Of a stretch of DNA of 7,503 bases, positions 1 to 7,400 are shown piece by piece. A program made the position numbers and the translations under genes. The notes under the pieces are model-generated. The model was not told the origin of the DNA and did not search any database. It was given only the letters and a program-made list of their open reading frames with translations. The stretch's first letter is position 1. Each line of letters begins with the position of its first letter. The DNA comes from Verrucomicrobia bacterium UBA3750. GTDB lineage: Bacteria > Verrucomicrobiota > Kiritimatiellia > RFP12 > UBA1067. Location of the stretch: assembly GCA_002371755.1 (NCBI GenBank), contig DFGM01000029.1, positions 4,121-11,623 on the forward strand, in the 5' to 3' direction.

Positions 1-1158
1 ACGAGCGTGACGATTGGCAACAGCGTGACGAGCATCGGGGGGCGTGCGTTTGAGGGTTGCGAAGCGTTGACGAGTGTTACGATACCTGACAGCGTGTGGA
101 ATATTGGCGAAGGAGCTTTTGCCGGATGTTCGTCGCTACGCCGAGTCGATGCGGCGATTGGACTTAAGCGACTGTTGGATAGTGATGGCATGTTTGCAGA
201 TTGCTCCGAAGATTTGGAAGTCGTATATCATCAAACTGCTGAAATAAGCGATGTAACGGCAAGACAGCGGTATCCGTGGAACGGGCTGGTGGATATCACC
301 TGCAAGGTGACGGGGATTGATGGGACGACACCAAAGCAGTATTTCGAGTTGGCGGCCGTGATGCCCGACTCAGGTAAGATTCGCTACGCCGGGCAATTCT
401 GGATTATACAGAATGGAGCGAAAGCGGCTGACCTCTTGGTACAGGCTAACGGGACCTACCATCTGCTTTGGGACGCACAGGCTGATTTAGGACAAGTGCG
501 TTACGAGAACATGATAGTACGTGCCACATTAACAGTACATCAAAAGGTCCAGCTTTGGGAAGGCGGCCCGTATTGGGCGACGACAAACATCGGCGCGGAG
601 AATCCTGAAGATTACGGCTACTACTTCTGGTGGGGCGATACGGTGGGGTACAAGCGCGAAAATAATAAATGGGTCGCAAGCGACGGATCGTCGTCTGACT
701 ACTCGTTTGCTTCGACCAGCACACCCACATACGGTAAGAGCACATCCACCTTGCAAAGCGAGGGTTGGATCACGGCGGACAGTGTTCTTGCCCCTGCCCA
801 TGACGTCGCGCATGTCCATTGGGGCGGTAACTGGCGCATGCCGACGAAACAGGAGCTAAGTGACCTCGATAGCAAGTGCGACTGGACGTGGACGACAGTG
901 AACGGCGTCAAAGGATATGTCGTAAAAGGCAAGGGCGTGTATGCTTCCGCGAGCATCTTCCTCCCCTGTGCTGGCTACGGCAACGGGACTTCGCTCAGCG
1001 ATGCCGGTTCGGGCGGCCGCTACTGGTCGTCCGTTCCGAGTTCGGACAACTTCGGCAACGCGTGGCGCCTCTACTTCGATTCGAGCGACCACCGCACGGG
1101 CTACCACCGCCGCAACCACGGGCGGTCTGTTCGTCCTGTCCAAGGGTTCACCAATTAG
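1..1158 (+). CDS. 5'-truncated LRR_5 / Ig-like / FISUMP-domain surface protein, candidate DGR target
   Basis: The reading frame is open from the first base, so the true start lies upstream; a GTG at 7 sits inside an LRR repeat and is not a credible start. Counting from base 1, 385 residues are visible. Residues 1-51 are two BspA-type LRR_5 repeats (motifs GRAFEGC and GAFAGC, with the IPDSV turn). Residues 52-81 look like an LRR cap. Residues 82-183 form a beta-rich, Ig-like linker starting with VTARQRYPWNG. Residues 184-385 are a Fibrobacter major paralogous domain with C-type-lectin-like fold: WATTNIG, FWWGD (209-213), GGNWRMPT (275-282), LPCAGY, YWSS and terminal RSVRPV. This fold is used by DGR-diversified binding proteins, and the 3' codons have the expected pattern (separate entry). 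Probable role: surface-displayed ligand binding; the ligand is unknown. Any signal peptide is outside the window. A non-DGR FISUMP paralogue is the main alternative. Confidence 0.85.
   Translation, partial: TSVTIGNSVTSIGGRAFEGCEALTSVTIPDSVWNIGEGAFAGCSSLRRVDAAIGLKRLLDSDGMFADCSEDLEVVYHQTAEISDVTARQRYPWNGLVDITCKVTGIDGTTPKQYFELAAVMPDSGKIRYAGQFWIIQNGAKAADLLVQANGTYHLLWDAQADLGQVRYENMIVRATLTVHQKVQLWEGGPYWATTNIGAENPEDYGYYFWWGDTVGYKRENNKWVASDGSSSDYSFASTSTPTYGKSTSTLQSEGWITADSVLAPAHDVAHVHWGGNWRMPTKQELSDLDSKCDWTWTTVNGVKGYVVKGKGVYASASIFLPCAGYGNGTSLSDAGSGGRYWSSVPSSDNFGNAWRLYFDSSDHRTGYHRRNHGRSVRPVQGFTN
976..1155 (+). other. Candidate DGR variable region (VR) at the 3' end of the FISUMP domain
   Basis: Seen: from 1087 to 1119 the codons are GAC CAC CGC ACG GGC TAC CAC CGC CGC AAC CAC. 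Ten of the eleven end in C and have A or G in the middle, as expected if AAC codons of a template were mutated at their two adenines. Similar codons occur upstream (CGC 1018, GAC 1045, AAC 1048, GGC 1054, AAC 1057, CGC 1066, TAC 1072). Between them lie apparently fixed framework codons (YWSS, AW, LYF, SS). The stretch ends in GRSVRPV, where DGR targets have the invariant initiation segment, 18 nt before the stop. Known: DGR reverse transcriptases mutate template adenines, and targets commonly end in C-type-lectin folds. The left border is approximate. No template repeat or reverse transcriptase lies in this window, so activity cannot be judged. Confidence 0.6.
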
Positions 1159-1175
1159 CGAACGAAGTGAGCGCA

Positions 1176-1191
1176 TTCAATTCTTCAATTC
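1176..1191 (+). repeat. Tandem 8-mer (TTCAATTC x2) in a pyrimidine-rich tract
   Basis: TTCAATTC occurs twice back to back, and the T/C-rich stretch continues to about 1208. It begins 18 nt after the stop codon of the upstream gene. I see no clear hairpin followed by a T-run, so it is not called as a terminator. It may be simple slippage or part of the sequence flanking the candidate VR. Confidence 0.6.
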
Positions 1192-1252
1192 TTTATTTCT
1201 TTCTTCCTACATGGCGTCGATAGAGAACAGCTTGAAATACGAAGCCGAGGAA

Positions 1253-1347
1253 GGTGGGGCGAGGCGTCCCGCCGAGCCGGGTGGGGCGAACCCTCCGGGT
1301 GAGCCGCAGACTGTGGTTGGCGGCTCGGCGAGATGCCTCGCCCCACC
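1253..1347. repeat. Intergenic REP-like element with 27-nt imperfect inverted arms
   Basis: The left arm (1253-1279, beginning GGTGGGGCGAGGC) and the right arm (1321-1347, ending GCCTCGCCCCACC) are reverse complements over 27 nt with two differences, one of which is a G-U pair in RNA. The 41-nt centre restarts with GGTGGGGCGA and contains a small ACCC/GGGT hairpin (1290-1300). The element is far more GC-rich than the AT-rich flanks at 1176-1208 and 1366-1385. A transcript would fold into a long stable stem, so it could end or protect the upstream mRNA, although no T-run follows. It more probably belongs to a dispersed REP or MITE family. Copy number cannot be seen here. Confidence 0.75.
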
Positions 1348-1385
1348 TGATGGTTCACCCAGCCTATGAAAAATTTAAAATGATT

Positions 1386-1390
1386 GGAGG
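1386..1390 (+). promoter_or_regulatory. Shine-Dalgarno GGAGG for the 2030-residue gene
   Basis: GGAGG lies 6 nt before ATG 1397, which is near-ideal spacing and favours this start over the second in-frame ATG at 1403. The upstream AT-rich leader (1366-1385) is downstream of the inverted-repeat element. I could not pick out a convincing -35/-10 promoter. Confidence 0.85.
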
Positions 1391-1396
1391 TACAAG

Positions 1397-1459
1397 ATGA
1401 AGATGGCGAGAACAATTCTTACGATGGCGGCGGTGCTTGCCGCGACTGTCGGGTACGCG
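1397..1459 (+). other. Sec signal peptide of the 2030-residue protein
   Basis: Residues 1-21 have a short basic start (K2, R5), a hydrophobic core rich in A, V, L, I and M, and small residues before a likely A21/G22 cleavage point. There is no lipobox cysteine, so type I processing and export as a non-lipoprotein is expected. Confidence 0.85.
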
Positions 1460-4400
1460 GGCGACTCTTCGCCGTTTCGGCTGGATACTTCAACATCTCC
1501 CGTAGGAGATTCGATCTCCATCTCGTGGGATGCGTCATGGATCGGCGGCAATGCGAATGCGACAGTCGTCATCGAGGACAATGGCACCATAGTTACAAAT
1601 ACTACAGGTGCAGGCGAGTTCACGCACACGCTGACAGGCGACGGACGCCATGATCTCACCTACACTACGTACATCGGCGGCGTTGCGCAGGACGAGGTCT
1701 ATAAAACTGTTGTTTACAAGGGCAAGTATATAGTTCACTTCGAATCAAATGGCGGCGAAGGGGCGATGGAAGATTGCGAGTTTGTAATTGACATGCCGTC
1801 GGCATTGCCGCAAGGGGCATTTACTAAGGACGGATATTTCCTCCTTGGATGGTCTCTGACGCCAGATGGCGAGGCGACGCTGTTTGATGGCGATTCGACG
1901 GCGGATATCGTAGCAGATGAAGGCGAGACTGTGACACTCTATGCGGTGTGGCATGAAGGGGAAGGGAGCAGTGCGATAGCTTTGCTTCACAGGTGGAGTT
2001 TTAATGAAGACATGAACGACTCTGTGGGGGGCTGTACAGCCGTGTCAGTTGGTAGTGGAGGAGGTGGATATTCGTGGACTAGTGATGGAAAGTCGATTTC
2101 CCTTCAAGGGGGATCCTTTGGTACCTCTGGGATTAATCTTGGGGCTAATCTTCTGCCGACAGATGGGACACCTGTTACATTTGAGTTCTGGGCAAAGAAT
2201 CGTGCTCAGCGTTCATGGAGTCGTCTCTTTGACGTGGGCAGTAGCTCTGGAGATGTTGGCGCGGCTCTCTTGCTTGCTTGGAGTAGTCATAGTAGCGGTT
2301 ATCCAGCATTATACGCATATAAAGGGTATGGTAATACTGTAGTTGCGGTAGACAACGTTCTTTCGCCGTGTGATTTTGATCGAGAATATCATATCTCAGT
2401 TGTTATTGAACCAAATCGTGATGGTGATGGATGTGCTGTATTTACAGTTTCAAAGCGCGATGGCTTGACTGGAGCTGTGATTGAATCATTAGTTAGTAAG
2501 TCACCTAGTGCGTGGACTATAGCAGATATACAGCAGAATGAATTCTACCTTGGACGGTCTCACTGGTCTGCTGATCAAGATGCTTCTTGCGATTATAATG
2601 AGGTTCGCATCTGGAAATCGGTATTGACCGAATCACAATTAGCGGCAAATGCGCAGAATGGGGCTGATGCCGATTTGTTCATCACCTACGCCATTCAGTT
2701 TGACGCTAACGGCGGCAACGGATCAATGCCTAAGCGTGTGTATGCCACAGATGATGATGTGATTCTTCCCGATGGTGAGTTTACGCGTGACGGATGGACG
2801 CTGGTCGGGTGGGCTGTCGAGCCAGAAGGCCCTGCAATATATCCAGCAGAAGGGAGTATCGAGGGTGGCATTGGGGCGGCAAATAGGCAGACGGTCACGC
2901 TCTATGCGCAGTGGAAGGTCAACCAGTACACGGTGACGTTCAATACGGCCGGGGGCGTGGTCGACGGCGAGGACGGCGCGTTGGGGACAACGCGCCCTGT
3001 CACGTATGATTCGGTATACGGCGAACTGCCGACGGCGACGCGGGTGGGCTATACGTTTGATGGATGGATACTGGGGGATACGGTTGTGACGTCGAATACG
3101 GTCGTGAAGACGGCGGAGGATCACACGCTTGTCGCGCGGTGGGTCGCGAACGAGTACGAGGTGACGTTCGATGCGGCCGGGGGCGTGGTCGACGGCGAGG
3201 ACGGCGCGTTGGGGACAACGCGCCCTGTCACGTATGATTCGGTATACGGCGAACTGCCGACGGCGAGCTGCGAAGGGTATGTGTTTCTCGGGTGGACGCT
3301 GAACGGCGCGGATGTGACGGCGGAGTCGGTTGTGAAGACCGCCGATGACCACACGCTGACGGCGAAGTGGGGGATTCAGGTCGGGAACGGCATCTGGCCT
3401 GCGACGGTCTGCGACGAGCCGATCACTCTTGGAGCTCCGCTCGTTGCGCCGTCGGGAGAAGTTGAGATCCTCGCGATGTTTGCGGGGCGGCCTGTCGTTG
3501 GCATTACGGCGGAGGCGTTCGCGGGGAACGATGCGGTTACTGCGGTGACGGTGAGACTTGCAGTCGAGGGCGTGGACGAGGGGCTGTTGCCGGATGTGCC
3601 GTTGTGCGTCATCGTGGAAAATGACGATCAGGTTATCCCAGATGCGATTGCGGCAAATGTACGTAAGGTGGTGTTCGCCGATGGGGTGACGCGGATTGAG
3701 GATAACTGGTTCACGTGCGGCGCGATGGGGTCATCGCGCCCTGCCGGTTGTCCGAATCTCGAAACGTTTGACATTGCCGACAGCGTGGTGCGGATTGGCA
3801 CGAATGTGTTTGAGGCGGCGAGCGTGTTGGAACCGTCTGTTCAGAACGGGCTGAAGATTTACCAAGGGTGGTGCTTGGGATTCGCAGAGGCGGGCGTCGA
3901 TCCCGCGGGACGCATGACCCTACCGGACGGCTTGAGAGGGATTGCCGCCGGATCCTTTGAGGGAGAATACAGTATCGAGTCGGTGGCGTTTCCTTCGACG
4001 CTGCGGTTTGTTGGCGCGGGGGCGTTCAAGGATTGTACGGGGCTTGAGGATATCGATTTGCCAGAGGGGGTTGTTGTTGTTGATCGCGAGGCGTTCAGGA
4101 ACTGCACGTACGCGCAGTCGCTCGCCCTGCCTGCGACGCTGGAGGAGATCGGCGCGGGCGCGTTCGCGAACGCGACGAGCCTTGCCGGCGTGACGGTGCC
4201 GGATGGCGTCGCCGACATCGGCGAATGCGCGTTCTCGAACTGCTGGCGTATGATGTCCGCGACGATCCCGGCGAGCGTGACGAACGTGGGCGCGGGGGCG
4301 TTCGCGGACTGCCGGAGGCTGACGGGCGTGTCGGTTCCGCTCGGACTTGGGACGATGGCTGAATTGTTCCCTGCGGCGTATGACAAGATTACGAGTGTGA

Positions 4401-7400
4401 TGGTGGCTGAGCGGCGCGATGGGGCGGTTTCATTGAAACCGCCCCGGATGGACGCGGGGATGTTCGCGGGGTGCGCGGCGATGACGGACCTGACGCTGCC
4501 GGAGGGACTGGGCGAGATTGCGGACGAGGCGTTCGTAGGCTGCGCGAGCATGGCGGCGTTTGACTTGTCGGAATCTGTCACCAATATCGGCGCGAGAGCG
4601 TTCACGGGTCTCTCGCAGCTGACGGCGTTTGAGTTTCCCGCCGGGCTTGTTGCAATTGGTGCAAGCGCGTTCTCTGGCTGTTCCGGCATTACTGAGCTGA
4701 CGCTGCCAGACGGGCTGGAGAGCATCGATGCATCGGCTTTTCAAGGGTTGACGCAGCTTTCGCGCGTGGACATTCCGGCGAGTGTGACGGAGATTGGCTA
4801 TGGGGCGTTCGGCGGTTGCGAGCGGTTGCGGTCTGTGTCGCTCCCGGGCGATGTGGCGACGGTGGCGGAGATTATGCCGGATGCGTATCGTCAGATAACG
4901 AGTGCGGCGGTGACGGAGAGCTTGGAGATCGCGCCCTACCAGATTATTGATTCGCTGTTCGAGGGGTGCGAGGCGCTTGCGGTAGTGGAACTTCCGTCGA
5001 GCGTTACGGGGATCGGCGCGAGGGCGTTCGCAGGATGCACGTCGCTCACGGACGCGGGTATTCCGTCCGGCGTTACGAGCCTCGGCGATGAGGTTTTCTC
5101 CGGGTGCGCGAACCTTTCCGCCGTTTCGTTGCCGAAGGGACTTAGCGCTCTTTCGAGCCGCATGTTCGAGGGATGCGCGTCTCTGAACGAGGTGATCGTC
5201 CCGGAAGGTGTTGCTACGCTCGGCGCAAATGTGTTCAACGGTTGCAGCTCGCTCCGCACCGTTGCATATATCGGCAACGCGCCCGCATACAATGCGGCGG
5301 CGTACGCTGGCGTTCCCGCGTCACTCGTGACGAAGGTGGTGAACGGCTCGACTGGATGGGACGGCATTGCGACCTCGAAAGCACTGCCGGAGTTCTGGCC
5401 CGCCGGCACTTCCAACGAGATAACGTTCTGGGAGCCGAACCGCTTCATGGTCGATTTTGTCGCCGCCGGCGAGGGAGTCGTCGTTACGCAGAGTGTCGAG
5501 CAGGTGACGGGGACGACGTACATGCTGCCGGCGGATGCCGTGCGGCGCGGCGCGGTGTTCGGCGGATGGTGGACGGCGACGGATAGCGGAGCGCGCGTCA
5601 CGGCCTCGACGCAGGTCGTTTTGACGCGTCCGCACACGTTCTACGCGCACTGGACGTTCAACCGCTATTCGGTCCATTTCGACGCCAACGGCGGCGTGGG
5701 GGAGATGGCACCGCAGGGGATGACGGTCAACACGGCGGACAGTCTCGCCGAGTGCGGTTTTTCGCGGGCCGGGTATGCGTTTGTCGGCTGGGCTACGGAG
5801 CCTGACGGCGAAGCCGTATATGCCGATGCCGCAGAGGTTATGGATCTCGCATACGCACAGAATGCCGCAGTCACGCTTTATGCCGTGTGGGAAGAGCGCG
5901 ACTGGACGCTTGCCGATTACGTAGACGCTGAGCATCTGACTCTTGAAAACGATGAAGCGGCGGCGTGGACGCCGGATTGGACGGTTTTCAAGTCCGGCGG
6001 CGTCTCTTTGAAGAGTGGTGCTGTCTCGGCGGCGGAAGAAGGGGACAGAACCTTCACGACGCTCACGGCAAGTGTGCTTGGCGAGGGCACGGGCTCGTTC
6101 TGGTGGAAGGTCAGCTGCGAGGACATGGACGAGGAGTATGACGAGTGGTACGACTATGCCGTGTTCACGATAGACGGCGTGGAGATAGCGAAGATCGCGG
6201 GCGAGACCGACTGGGAGCAGGTGGAGTTTGCTGTAACCGGCGCGGGGACGCACACGCTCGCTTGGACCTTCACCCGCGACGACTACGACGAGGACGAGAC
6301 GGCGTACGAGAACGCCGCATGGGTTGACGGCGTAGTATGGACGCCAAAGCCCGTTACGGTGACGTTCGCTGACGGCGGCGCGGCGGAGGGAGAGACACCG
6401 CCGGCTGTAGAGAAGTACCAGGGCTACGAATTTGAGCTTCCCGGCGCGGGAACGCTCGCCAACGGCGCGTACCAGTTCGTGGGTTGGTCCGACGGCGAGA
6501 CGGTTTATGCCGCAGGATCGATTTATGTGTTCTCGTCAGTGGACGTTACTCTTACGGCTGTCTGGGAACTCAAGGTATGGACGTTCGGCGAGGCGGTGGA
6601 TGCAGAGATGCTTTCGTTCACGACGGGTGGCGAAGCCGACTGGTCGGTCGATGCGTCAGTCGGCTGCACGAATAGCGTCTCCGCGAAGAGCGGCGTGGTT
6701 GCGGATGGACAGTCTTCGTGGATAGAGGCGACCGTCAGCGGCGCAGGAACGCTTGTTTTCCGCTGGAATGTGATGGGTGGTATTTACCGCAACAAGCCGT
6801 TTGCATACGCCAAGGTCGAGGTTGACGGCGAAGAGCAGGCGCAGGAACACAATACCGAGAGTTGGAAGGAGCAGACGGTGAATGTGGAAGGCACGGGAAC
6901 GCACACGATCCGCTGGACGTATCTGCGCACGAGCGGCCGTGATGCGGACGGCGACTGCGCTTGGCTTGACGCGGTGAGTTGGACGCCGAACGAGGTCGCC
7001 AATGTCGCAGTGGACGGTGAGAAAGGCAAGATTGCAGAGACGGCGGACGGGTATGTCGTGACGGCAAAGGAAGGTAAGGTGCTCACTGAAGCCGATTTTG
7101 CCTTCGGCACGGTTCCGAAGGAGGCGTACAAGATCGAGATTGCCGAGGGCGGCAGGTCTGCGACGGTAACGCTTGCGGTGCCGGTTGTCGGCGTTGCGCC
7201 AGAGGCGGCGGATGAGACTCATAAGGACGAGGACGATCCGTCGGGAATGCTCGTCGGGGTCGCTCTGGCCAAGATTGCGGCGAAGCCCGAGCCCAAGTCG
7301 GGCGAGACGGTCGGCGCGCTGCCTGTGAAGGCCTACGAGGGACTTTACTATCAGGCGGCGTGGGGCAGCGATATTACTGGCATGACGACAGGCGAGAAAG

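Larger units (their letters stand above)
2927..3370 (+). repeat. Two adjacent InlB B-repeats with a 93-bp identical core
   Basis: Two 76-residue units (from Y511 and from Y587) are offset by 228 bp. The segment 2946-3038 is identical base for base to 3174-3266 (93 bp), whereas the remainder of each unit has diverged clearly (for example GYTFDGWILG against GYVFLGWTLN). Each identical core contains one copy of the in-frame palindrome described separately. A recent duplication, or gene conversion limited to the core, explains the pattern. Confidence 0.95.
3500..5278 (+). repeat. BspA-type LRR_5 array, about 20 repeats
   Basis: Residues 702-1294 are repeats of about 23 residues with the pattern (I/V)xxIGxxAFxGCxxLxxVxLPxxV; GAFADC, RAFAGC and VFNGC are examples. 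The family is known from bacterial surface proteins such as BspA. A longer period is also visible: the irregular stretches MAELFPAAYDKITS (from M987) and VAEIMPDAYRQITS (from V1156) are 169 residues apart, so a block of about six repeats plus spacer seems to have been duplicated. Three places depart from the 23-residue rhythm: the palindrome insertions at 3716-3745 and 4421-4445, and the segment around residues 800-830. Confidence 0.9.

Noticed and set aside
941..1369. 142-codon + strand frame running from the FISUMP domain through the intergenic region
   Set aside because: It is out of frame with the well-supported domain, has low complexity (alanine, threonine, arginine), and passes through the inverted-repeat element; no accessory-protein features were seen.
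1366..1383. Five-codon ORF (MKNLK) just before the Shine-Dalgarno
   Set aside because: There is no ribosome-binding site of its own and nothing suggests a leader-peptide attenuator; probably chance in AT-rich DNA.
1159..1396. DGR template repeat, accessory gene or reverse transcriptase
   Set aside because: I looked for a second copy of the RSVRPV-coding end and for any reverse transcriptase motif on both strands; none is present in the window.
2723..3352. 209-codon open frame on the - strand with an internal duplication
   Set aside because: The duplication is the complement of the two InlB repeats; it is a shadow of the coding strand.
3859..4725. 288-codon open frame on the - strand with a repetitive translation
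   Set aside because: Its repetition mirrors the LRR array on the + strand; there is no ribosome-binding site or family resemblance.
5321..6253. 310-codon open frame on the - strand
   Set aside because: It lies fully inside the 2030-residue gene, its translation is arginine-rich and low in recognisable motifs, and high GC with few stop codons explains it.
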